In this document: positions 36,326 through 43,630 of the stretch, piece by piece
Layout: the number at the start of each line of letters is the position of its first letter
Numbering within the stretch: the stretch's first letter is position 1
Assembly (NCBI RefSeq): GCF_012276985.1
Contig: NZ_JAAXMM010000016.1
Span: forward strand, 62,001 to 126,000
Source of the DNA: Agrobacterium sp. a22-2
GTDB lineage: Bacteria; Pseudomonadota; Alphaproteobacteria; Rhizobiales; Rhizobiaceae
DNA length: 64,000 nucleotides
Direction of reading: 5' to 3'
Notes under the pieces: model-generated
Database searches by the model: none
What the model saw: only the letters and a program-made list of their open reading frames with translations
Told to the model about the DNA's origin: nothing
Made by a program: the position numbers and the translations under genes

Positions 36326-37336
36326 ATGGATACGCAAACTGCACAAAAGGCTGGGAAAGCTCTGTGGCTCACGCAGAAGTCCCCCGATCTCGATAATCTC
36401 CAGATCGACGTCATCGATGTCGACGTGCCGCGTCCGGGTCCGGGTCCGGGTCAGGTCCTGGTCGAAATCGTTGCAGCAGGCGTCAACCCGAGTGACGTGA
36501 AGGCTTCCCTCGGCCATATGCCGCACGCTATCTGGCCGCGTACACCGGGCCGGGATTTCGGCGGCATCGTCCGGGAAGGGCCGGCCTCACTGGTCGGGCT
36601 TGAAGTCTGGGGCGGCGGCGGTGAACTCGGCATCAGCCAAAATGGAAGCCACGCACGATGGATGGTGCTGGACCAAAAGGCCGTGCGTGCCAAGCCGGAG
36701 AACCTGACGATGGAGGAAGCCGGCTCCATCGGTGTTCCGTTCATCACGGCTTTCGAAGGCCTGCAAGAAGCGGGCGGCGTACAGCCGACCGACGTGGTTC
36801 TGGTTTGCGGCGCGAACGGGAAAGTCGGTCAAGCGGCGATACAGCTTGCGACGATGGCCGGCGCCAATGTCTTCGCCGTCGAATACAATACCGGCACATT
36901 CATCGGCCATGCCAACAGTCCGATCGAGATGCTGAATGGCCAGACACAGGATGTCGCCTCCATCATTCGTGAGAAAACCGGAGGCCATGGCGCTGACATC
37001 GTGTTCAACACGGTCGGGAGTCCTTACTTCGAGGTGGCCAACAAGACGATGGCGAAATATGCCCGGCAGATTTTTATCTCCACCTTCGACCGTGCCGTAC
37101 CCTTTGACATCTTCAATTTTTTCCGAGGCTGTCACAAATACATCGGTATCGACACACTCGCGCTCTCTTCCGTCGATGGTGCAAGGATTTTCGACAAGCT
37201 GAAACCGAAATTCGAAGACGGAAAACTAAAGCCTTTTCCCATCAATCCGGCCACCTGCTATAGCCTCGCCGACGCTTCAAAGGCGTATGCCTCAGTCCTG
37301 CGGGGCACTTCCGATCGCGTGCTTTTTAAACCTTGA
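36326..37336 (+). CDS. Zinc-independent medium-chain dehydrogenase (quinone oxidoreductase-like)
   Basis: 336-residue MDR-superfamily enzyme. A GroES-like N-domain (VLVEIVAAGVNPSDVKASLG; TPGRDFGGIV) lacks the zinc-ligand Cys/His set. The Rossmann domain has VVLVCGANGKVGQAAIQLATM near residue 155. Members reduce C=C bonds of enones or quinones with NADPH. The PGPGPGPG run at residues 35-42 comes from a short GGGTCC tandem repeat (36437-36453). It follows the BKACE gene by 15 bp and may reduce an unsaturated ring-cleavage product (inference). Confidence 0.88.
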   Translation: MDTQTAQKAGKALWLTQKSPDLDNLQIDVIDVDVPRPGPGPGQVLVEIVAAGVNPSDVKASLGHMPHAIWPRTPGRDFGGIVREGPASLVGLEVWGGGGELGISQNGSHARWMVLDQKAVRAKPENLTMEEAGSIGVPFITAFEGLQEAGGVQPTDVVLVCGANGKVGQAAIQLATMAGANVFAVEYNTGTFIGHANSPIEMLNGQTQDVASIIREKTGGHGADIVFNTVGSPYFEVANKTMAKYARQIFISTFDRAVPFDIFNFFRGCHKYIGIDTLALSSVDGARIFDKLKPKFEDGKLKPFPINPATCYSLADASKAYASVLRGTSDRVLFKP

Positions 37337-37348
37337 GGGGGCTCCTTC

Positions 37349-37681
37349 ATGCAAGTGATGCGCTATTGTGAGGCAAAGCCCTATCAAGCTCCAGAACACT
37401 ACGGCATGCACTGTCTCCGCTTGCAGGGAAAGGAGGCAACGCAAACTGATTCCATCTGGATTGGCCTGTCTCATCTTCTCCCGGGAGGTCACACGTCGAT
37501 GAAGGACGCAAGTGTGGAGAAAATCTATGTCGTGATCGACGGCGAGGTCACGGTCGAGACGGCAAGCGGGTCTGTCACGCTCAAATTCATGGATTCTTGC
37601 AGATTGGCTCCCGGAGAAGCCCGGGCGCTTGTCAACCGCACAAACGCGCCCGCTTCGATCTTACTGGTCATGCCTCAATAG
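37349..37681 (+). CDS. Small cupin-domain protein
   Basis: 110-residue single cupin barrel: GLSHLLPGGHTSMKDASVEKIYVVIDGEVTV (motif 1, with the G-x5-H-x-H region degenerate to GGHTSMKDAS), then SCRLAPGEARALVNRTNAPASILLV (motif 2). Only one of the usual metal histidines is evident. It starts 12 bp after the dehydrogenase and is the last gene of the cluster. It could be a small isomerase/decarboxylase accessory or a sensor; function unknown. Confidence 0.75.
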   Translation: MQVMRYCEAKPYQAPEHYGMHCLRLQGKEATQTDSIWIGLSHLLPGGHTSMKDASVEKIYVVIDGEVTVETASGSVTLKFMDSCRLAPGEARALVNRTNAPASILLVMPQ

Positions 37682-37804
37682 CCCCGCGTTGGGGTTTGTC
37701 GCAGACTTTCAGCGAGGTGAGAATGACCCAGCGTGTAGCTGTTCTTATGCTTCGTTAACCATTTGCAGTTCCAAGAGGCGTGTAACCAAAGTAAGCTCCC
37801 GGCG

Positions 37805-38593
37805 AGGGTCACCTTGTGGCGGCGAGCCGGCGTGTCGTCGGCTTCCCTGGTCAAGCTTGCCGAGGCCGATGCGTTCCGGCCGGCTCTCAAACTTGAACGA
37901 CGCGATGCGCGCTGGGCAATCAAGGCCTTGCGCGACCAACCGCTTCCGCTGTTTGCCGCAGCCGCCGATCGCGAGCGGGCGGTAATTGCGGAACAGCAAG
38001 AACCGGACGTGACGTTACGGCAAATGACCGAGGGCGCCAATGTCGTCGAGGACTACGGGCATACGGGGGTCACTCTGCGCGCCCACCCGATCAGTTTCCT
38101 GCGGGAGGATCTCGCCCGCCGAAAGATCGTCACCTGCGGCGAGGCGACATCGGCGCGCGACGGACGATGGTTGATGACCGCTGGCCTTGTCCTCGTCCGG
38201 CAGAAGCCCGGCAGTGCCAAGGGCGTGATGTTCATGACCATCGAGGATGAGACAGGCGTTGCCAATATCGTCGTCTGGCCGAGCCTGTTTGAATAACAGC
38301 GCCGTGTCGTGCTCGGATCTGCGATGATGGCGATCAACGGCAAAATCCAGCGCGAAGGCGGCGTCGTGCATCTGGTGGCGCAACGGATGTTCGATCTGAC
38401 CGGTGATCTGGCGAGCCTCGGCGAGCGGGACACTTTCAGGGTGCCGACAGGACGGGGCGACGAGTTCGCGCATGGTTCACCGGGAAGTCCGGATAGTCGC
38501 GAGCGGCCGCCGATGGGCGTCAAGGCGCGAGAAATTTACATACCCGACCTGCATATCGATACGCTGAAGGTGAAAAGCCGGAATTTTCAGTGA
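37805..38593 (+). pseudogene. dnaE2: C-terminal remnant of error-prone DNA polymerase DnaE2
   Basis: Residues TLWRRAGVSSASLVKLAEAD, ALRDQPLPLFAAA, RAHPISFLREDLARR and GVMFMTIEDETGVANIVVWP are the C-terminal region of DnaE2, including the OB-fold. A TAA at 38294-38296 interrupts the frame (LFE-stop-QRRVVLG, where family members have Lys). The same frame continues for about 99 more residues (QREGGVVHLVAQRMFDLTGD ... GVKAREIYIPDLHIDTLKVKSRNFQ-stop). The first three quarters (polymerase core) are absent. Normally dnaE2 follows imuA-imuB; neither is present. Confidence 0.9.
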
Positions 38594-38608
38594 ACCGCGT
38601 ATGAGCGG

Positions 38609-39166
38609 TTATTTAGCTTTTGTGCTTAAAATGGACAATGTCTTTGCGGCAAATTCGGGCGCAATCCCTGACAGCCTTTCCATCAATTCCACGACGGACA
38701 AAGTTGGTCGACGATAGCCTGCGGCCTGTGCGACGAGCGCCCCCAGGAGCCTGTCCGCCCCCTTACTCAACAGGGAGACAAGAAAATCGTCGGGTGTCAT
38801 GGCGACGATGCCGGACGGAAGATCGCTGAAGTCTCGGATGTTCGATGTGACGATGATGCTAGCCCCGATCGCTGCAGCTGCTGCGGCCACGTGCCGATCC
38901 TTGGGGTGGTTCCGCATCGCCGGCTCCAGTGGTTCCCAGCCTTCGACATTCGCTTCGGGGAACGCCTCCTCCATAACGGCGCGCAATAACCCCGCTCTGG
39001 CGGGCTCCATTCCATAATCGCTGATAAGGTTGCGCGTGACTTCGTCCAGGATTCGCGACGACCAATGCGCGCGATAGCAGTCTGCCGCAGCTACGCGCAA
39101 TAATGTATCGCGCAACATCATCGGGAATAGGACGTCGGCATCGAGGACGGCGATTGGCATAGGCAC
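38609..39166 (-). CDS. PIN-domain protein (putative VapC-like ribonuclease toxin)
   Basis: 185-residue PIN-fold protein. The N-terminus IAVLDADVLFPMMLRDTLLR carries the first acidic residues (Asp9, Asp11); PKDRHVAAAAAAIGASIIVTSNIRDFSDLP provides the later acidic cluster. An extra C-terminal 55 residues beyond the minimal PIN domain are present, as in the PIN_3/'PIN-HTH' toxin class. Its partner, an excisionase-type HTH protein, is divergently transcribed 69 bp away instead of lying in the same operon. RNase activity and toxicity are inferred from the family. Confidence 0.75.
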   Translation of the reverse strand: MPMPIAVLDADVLFPMMLRDTLLRVAAADCYRAHWSSRILDEVTRNLISDYGMEPARAGLLRAVMEEAFPEANVEGWEPLEPAMRNHPKDRHVAAAAAAIGASIIVTSNIRDFSDLPSGIVAMTPDDFLVSLLSKGADRLLGALVAQAAGYRRPTLSVVELMERLSGIAPEFAAKTLSILSTKAK

Positions 39167-39178
39167 TCATCAAGATTC

Positions 39179-39220
39179 CCCCGATCATTCGGGGAGGTAG
39201 TTGCGTTTATAGCGTTTATA
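39179..39220. promoter_or_regulatory. Repeats in the PIN/HTH divergent region
   Basis: An inverted repeat CCCCGA-TCAT-TCGGGG (39179-39194) is followed by two tandem copies of GCGTTTATA (39203-39211, 39212-39220). The 69-bp region must hold both divergent promoters, so these are likely operators of the HTH protein, coupling control of toxin and antitoxin genes (inference). Confidence 0.45.
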
Positions 39221-39235
39221 CGCCATATTACCGGC

Positions 39236-39730
39236 ATGGCCGTATCACATCGCACATCGTCAGACAAAAAACCCTCGAAGACTTCGAAAGCCGTTCCTGC
39301 ACTCGAGCGGTCAGCCGCGGCCCGTGTCGCATCGCTGTTGGTTTCCCGTTCCGCAAAGCAGCATGGAACGTTTCAGGTAATCAATGCCGATGGCGAACGC
39401 CTGGACCTGCCAGATGCGCTGACCGACATCATGTATCGTGCCGCCGAACTCCTCGCGGACGGAAGACCTGTAACGGTTTTGCCCGACGAAGAGATGCTGT
39501 CAACGCAGGCGGCGGCCGATATTCTCAACGTATCGAGGCAATATCTCGTGCGTTTGGTCGATACCGGCGAGCTTGCTGGTGAAAAAGTGGGAAGTCACCG
39601 GCGTTTGAGAGCCGTGGATGTCGCAGCGTTCAAGGCTGTGCGTGACGCCAAGCGAACATCGGCGCTGGATCGGTTGAGTTCATTGAGCGAAGACGCTGGC
39701 GGCTATGAGCTCGAAATCAAGCAGCGCTGA
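39236..39730 (+). CDS. Excisionase-type HTH protein (putative antitoxin)
   Basis: 164-residue DNA-binding protein. The C-terminal third has the MerR/excisionase-like HTH LSTQAAADILNVSRQYLVRLVDTGELAGEKVGSHRRLRAVDVAAFK. The N-terminal half (basic, Ser/Lys-rich) includes FQVINADGERLDLPDALTDIMYRAAELLADGRPVTVLPD, which is the region shared by antitoxins of PIN-domain toxins of this class. Divergent partner of the PIN gene. Confidence 0.75.
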   Translation: MAVSHRTSSDKKPSKTSKAVPALERSAAARVASLLVSRSAKQHGTFQVINADGERLDLPDALTDIMYRAAELLADGRPVTVLPDEEMLSTQAAADILNVSRQYLVRLVDTGELAGEKVGSHRRLRAVDVAAFKAVRDAKRTSALDRLSSLSEDAGGYELEIKQR

Positions 39731-39778
39731 AGGAGCTGTATAGCGCGCCGGGCTCGAATGCGCGGGTGCGCCACTTGT

Positions 39779-40762
39779 TCAATGATCTCTCAGAAGGGAG
39801 CCGAGCGTCGACTTGCACGTTTTTGTTCCCTCATCAAATACGGCGGACCTGTCACATCGCGTGTAGGCCGCCAGGGCGTAGCTCAACGCTTCCTCGTCCC
39901 ATTCTTTGAAGATGCGCAACTCGTCGCTGCCCGGAATCAGGCCTGAATATGACTCAACATGCATTTGCTCCACCTGCATGAACTCATCATTCTCGGATGT
40001 GATATAAAAATGCGTCGCATCCCTCAGTGTGGCTTTGTAGTGAACACGAGCCGCCAGTTCGCTGAATTGGGCGCCGCTAACAGCGGATCCGGAGAGCGCG
40101 TAAGGCCCTCCTGGGCCAGCGTGCATTTGAAGCCCGCCGTCGCTAACAAATATCACCCCAAGCCGGCCGGCTCTGATCGCTACGGACTGTCCGAAAATAT
40201 TTGTCGAGAGGTCGAACTCTTGATCTCCTCCGGTATCGGCGACCTCGTAAAAATACAGTGAAAAAGGCAAGTCCCCGTGGAGGCATCGGAATGTGGTGGG
40301 TTTTCGCGCGCTTTGGAGTACGAAATGGCAGTGCTGCAGTTCCTCGATGAATTGCGCAGGAACCATCGGCCCACTATCTGGTCGCTTGCGATCAAGTAAG
40401 AGGCCGGTCTCTTTCACGAGAAAGCCGATCAGGATTTTAGACAACCATCGGCCAAGGAGTAGTTTTTCGTCCTGAGTCTCTACTGTGCCACGCTCAATAA
40501 TGGGCTGCACGGCGTTTTCAATCTGGGAGAGGAAACCGTTGTTGCAAGCTTCGCAACACGGAACAGTCAGATTTCGATATGGAATAAGTGTCCCATTCAG
40601 CAGGGTAAGACGCTCATTGAAGAGATTGAACTTATGCTGAAGCCATTTGGGAATCACGTGTTCGCCGGCGCCTGTGCTGGGGGGGCCGCCGCACGCAAAG
40701 CACATTCTTTGTGAAATGCTGTTTTCCGACACGGCCCTTGCCGATAGCTCGAGTATTCTCAT
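39779..40762 (-). CDS. HNH-like (treble-clef) protein of unknown function
   Basis: 327-residue protein, ATG 40762 (MRILELSARAVSEN) preferred; a longer reading to 40888 adds a poorly conserved lead. Near residue 20 it has MCFACGGPPSTGAGEHVIPKWL and near 65 VPCCEACNNGFLSQIE: two CxxC pairs flanking an E-H-V-I-P segment, the arrangement of HNH/treble-clef nucleases. The remaining 250 residues (KLLLGRWLSKILIGFLVKETG ...) match nothing I recognise. It is isolated between the HTH antitoxin and a long non-coding stretch. It might be a nuclease effector of a defence locus, but this is a guess from the motif. Confidence 0.6.
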   Translation of the reverse strand: MRILELSARAVSENSISQRMCFACGGPPSTGAGEHVIPKWLQHKFNLFNERLTLLNGTLIPYRNLTVPCCEACNNGFLSQIENAVQPIIERGTVETQDEKLLLGRWLSKILIGFLVKETGLLLDRKRPDSGPMVPAQFIEELQHCHFVLQSARKPTTFRCLHGDLPFSLYFYEVADTGGDQEFDLSTNIFGQSVAIRAGRLGVIFVSDGGLQMHAGPGGPYALSGSAVSGAQFSELAARVHYKATLRDATHFYITSENDEFMQVEQMHVESYSGLIPGSDELRIFKEWDEEALSYALAAYTRCDRSAVFDEGTKTCKSTLGSLLRDH

Positions 40763-41503
40763 TTTTCTCGTTTTCGGTTGGGTTTTCAACGGTTCACGCC
40801 GGGCCTGGCGATCATGGAAGAATCTCATTCGTCCCAACCCAGAATACCAAGCCACCGCTGCCTTGGACACCCGGCCATCAGGCTGCAAGCCAACGCCGAC
40901 TCCGAAGGCCTGCCGGCTTCAGTCGCTTCCCTTGCGGACCGTTTCCACAATCAGGTAATTCTGAGGAAGCGCGTGGAGTAATTCAGCCCCAGGTTTCGTC
41001 AATTGAAGCCAGGATGTGTTGTTCCTAATCCTTGCACATAGGCGGGACTTGGCTTTCCTGAGTGTGGCGTCACCCTCTGGGACCGGGCTGTTGGCTGCGC
41101 TGAAGCCTTCAATTTAAAGTCTTCACCCTTCGGGCCGCCATCCCTGACGCGTACGTCGATCAGGGTCTGTCCAGCAACACGTAACGTAACATCAAGGTTC
41201 CCTTCCCAGCAGGCCGACGCCGCGCAGTTCCATCCCTGAGTTAGAGCCGAATCGGCAGGTTGCTTGATCAGGAAGTGGCCGTGCAAGTTAGCCCGAACGC
41301 AATCCGCTCCAACCATTGGCGTTGCCAACCCAGCTCTCTTGTCTGGCATCCCTAATCCAGTCCCGTCCTTGGGCAGTCAACCCGCAAGGGGTTCGCAGCT
41401 ACTGCGACCTCTCTGGCTGCGCCGCCGAGGTGACCGCGGCCGGGTCCGGATCGAACGGGCGCCATCGAGCGGGGATTGGCCCCGCCAACGGATGGAGCCT
41501 CAC

Positions 41504-41683
41504 ATGTCGGATCTCAGCCTCGCACAGAACCACGCTTTCGATCTTGCCCGGACCCTGATGGTCCCGGTCACCCTCTTCGAAATCGATGGCGAGATCGGCG
41601 TCATGCTTTCCGCCTGATATGACGGCGATGAGGACGCCATCATCAATATCTATGATCCCTTTGCCTACGGATCGGCTCATTGA
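41504..41683 (+). pseudogene. Small plasmid protein interrupted by a stop codon
   Basis: ATG 41504 encodes MSDLSLAQNHAFDLARTLMV, then IDGEIGVMLSA and stops at TGA 41615-41617. The same frame continues without the stop as YDGDEDAIINIYDPFAYGSAH to a second TGA at 41681-41683, directly before a hairpin. The 59-codon product would be an acidic small protein of the kind scattered through rhizobial plasmid cores (function unknown). The 40890-41503 stretch before it shows no convincing gene. Confidence 0.5.
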
Positions 41684-41703
41684 GCCGATCACCCCTTCGG
41701 GGG
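41670..41703 (+). terminator. Double hairpin after the small plasmid gene
   Basis: GATCGGCTC-ATT-GAGCCGATC (41670-41690) is followed by CCCC-TTCG-GGGG (41692-41703). The first stem spans the second stop codon of the broken small gene. There is no T-tract, so this may be an attenuator or mRNA-stabilising structure rather than a strict intrinsic terminator. Confidence 0.45.
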
Positions 41704-41860
41704 AGCGCGTGCCGCTTGCGCTGATGCGCGCGCAAGGGAGGCTTCGCCGCGAGCTTGTCCCGGCAGATCTGCACATTGCGAACCGCGCCCTTGCGCGCTT
41801 CCATCTTCGCGGCCTTGGGCGCTGACAGCCGAAGGAGTCAGAAAAGCTAAAGGAGGCGAT

Positions 41861-42814
41861 ATGGAAAAGAAGGACATCGAGGAGCTGCGTACCCGGGTGG
41901 GCTGCGCAGCCGTGCTTGAGCATGACGGATTCGCAATAGACAGGAAAGAGAGCACGCGCCGAGCGGTCAAATTCCGACGCGACGACGACATCATCATCGT
42001 CATCCACGACGACAGGGGCTGGTTCGACGCCCGTTCGGACGCCAAGGGCGATGTGTTTGCGCTCGCAAGCTATCTCCATGGGATCGGCTTTGCCGAGACC
42101 CTGGCGGCGGTCGGCGATCTTGTCGCGTTTCAGCCCACCGAGCCGGCCTGGGAGAAACCACTCCATCAAAAGGAGACGGTGGCTTCGATCGCTGACCGCT
42201 GGAACCATAGAAAGCGGCCGTGGCGAGCATCGGCGACATGGAGCTATCTTCGACAGAGCCGCGCGCTGCCGTGGCAGGTCATCTCCGCAGCGATCGAGGC
42301 GGACGTTCTTCGCGAAGGGCCATATGGCTCGATGTGGGCAAAGCATGTCGATGAGGCTGGCGCCGTTATCGGCTGGGAGGAGCGCGGTCCGGACTGGCGC
42401 GGGTTTTCAACCGGCGGCGCCAAGGCGCTCTTCCGGTTTGGAATGAACGACGCTCGTCGGATCTGTGTGACGGAGGCGGCAATCGACGCGCTAAGCCTGG
42501 CAGCGATCGAGCAGACACGATCCGACACGCTTTATGTCAGCACAGGTGGCGGCTGGTCGCCGTTGACCGCGCTCGCGCTGGAAAACTTAGCGTCCGGGGA
42601 GGGCGCGTGGCTTGTGGCCGCGACCGACAACAATGTCCAGGGTGAGGTTTTTGCCGATCGTCTGCGCCAGATGGCGGACAGCGTCGGCTGCGATTTCTCG
42701 CGGCTGAGGCCGCGATGTGAAGACTGGAATGAGGAAGTGAAGGAGAGGAGGGAGAGAGGAGAGCTGCCGCATACGCGGCCAGCCGCATCAAGGGTGAAGC
42801 TGCCGCCCGCCTGA
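41861..42814 (+). CDS. DUF3991/TOPRIM domain protein
   Basis: 317-residue plasmid protein. The N-terminal half (EELRTRVGCAAVLEHDGFAIDRKEST; DARSDAKGDVFALASYLHG) resembles the CHC2-like, DUF3991-type region that lacks zinc cysteines. The C-terminal half is a TOPRIM fold: Glu in RICVTEAAIDALSLAAIEQ (about residue 202) and Asp in EGAWLVAATDNNVQGEVFAD (about 250). Such proteins are linked to primase-like functions on conjugative plasmids. AAAGGAGG precedes the ATG. First intact gene of the plasmid core block. Confidence 0.85.
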   Translation: MEKKDIEELRTRVGCAAVLEHDGFAIDRKESTRRAVKFRRDDDIIIVIHDDRGWFDARSDAKGDVFALASYLHGIGFAETLAAVGDLVAFQPTEPAWEKPLHQKETVASIADRWNHRKRPWRASATWSYLRQSRALPWQVISAAIEADVLREGPYGSMWAKHVDEAGAVIGWEERGPDWRGFSTGGAKALFRFGMNDARRICVTEAAIDALSLAAIEQTRSDTLYVSTGGGWSPLTALALENLASGEGAWLVAATDNNVQGEVFADRLRQMADSVGCDFSRLRPRCEDWNEEVKERRERGELPHTRPAASRVKLPPA

Positions 42815-42925
42815 CGGCGGCCCTTGACCCGCTGCCCGCGAGGCGCCGGCTGAGGAGGGGTGATCAAAGGACTGAACAGAGAGGTCGATCAGGCTTCGCT
42901 TCAGTCGCACCCCAAGGAGCCGCAG

Positions 42926-43531
42926 ATGTTTAATCCTCCCACCATCCGCAAAGTATTCGAAGGTGTGGCCAGCCGCCACGAAATGTACGCCCTGTTCAAC
43001 CGCCACAGCCAGTCGCCATTCGACGATGACCGTATTTCCGGCAGGCGCTATGTCGGCGAATGGTTCGAAATTACAGAAGCCGACCACGATCATATGTTCG
43101 AAATCCTGCTGCCGCTGTTTTACCGCGGCGACATGTTCGCCATGCGGGAGTTTCTGGCCGCCAGCGTCACCAGCGTGTTCTTTGCATTGATGATCGACGA
43201 TCGGTCTCGCTGGTTTCACGGCTATTGCGACCTGGGCGATCGTCAGTCGCCAGACCGGATGCGCGGCGAGATCATCGCACGGGAATCCCGCCCAGTCCGC
43301 GCCATGAACCGACAGGAAAAGCTCGATCATATCTGGAGCGCGACCGGTCCGGATTTTCGTGGCTATGCCGACGGTCGCTTTCCAGCCGATCTGCGCAATC
43401 GCCGGATCGTGCTCGTCTATCCCTCAGCACACGGCAAGATCTGGAAGCTGCTCGACGATCTGACCGACAAGGAGATCGCCGCCAAGCTGCCAGTACAATT
43501 CCGTCTTCTGCCGGAAACCATCGCTGCCTGA
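42926..43531 (+). CDS. DUF1419 family plasmid protein
   Basis: 201-residue protein of the DUF1419 family, known almost only from rhizobial plasmids. It begins MFNPPTIRKVFEGVASRHEM and contains EADHDHMFEILLPLFYRGDM and MIDDRSRWFHGYCDLGDRQ. ATG 42926 follows AAGGAG at 7 bp; a GTG at 42860 would add 22 residues lacking similarity. Function unknown; always near the large methylase-helicase gene that follows. Confidence 0.85.
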   Translation: MFNPPTIRKVFEGVASRHEMYALFNRHSQSPFDDDRISGRRYVGEWFEITEADHDHMFEILLPLFYRGDMFAMREFLAASVTSVFFALMIDDRSRWFHGYCDLGDRQSPDRMRGEIIARESRPVRAMNRQEKLDHIWSATGPDFRGYADGRFPADLRNRRIVLVYPSAHGKIWKLLDDLTDKEIAAKLPVQFRLLPETIAA

Positions 43532-43630
43532 CGGCGGCCTTCATTACCAAACCTCCACCATCCGCAGCCTGGCAACTCCGCTTCTTCCCGCGAGCGTGCC
43601 TCGGCGCGCCCACTCACAGGAGTTTTTCCA

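Noticed and set aside
40999..41349. 116-codon minus-strand frame before the small plasmid gene
   Set aside because: No start signal or motif; composition resembles non-coding sequence of the region.
42811..43542. GCCTGACGGCGGCC repeated after two consecutive plasmid genes
   Set aside because: The match spans a stop codon plus a common GC-rich string; two short copies are not enough to claim a functional repeat.
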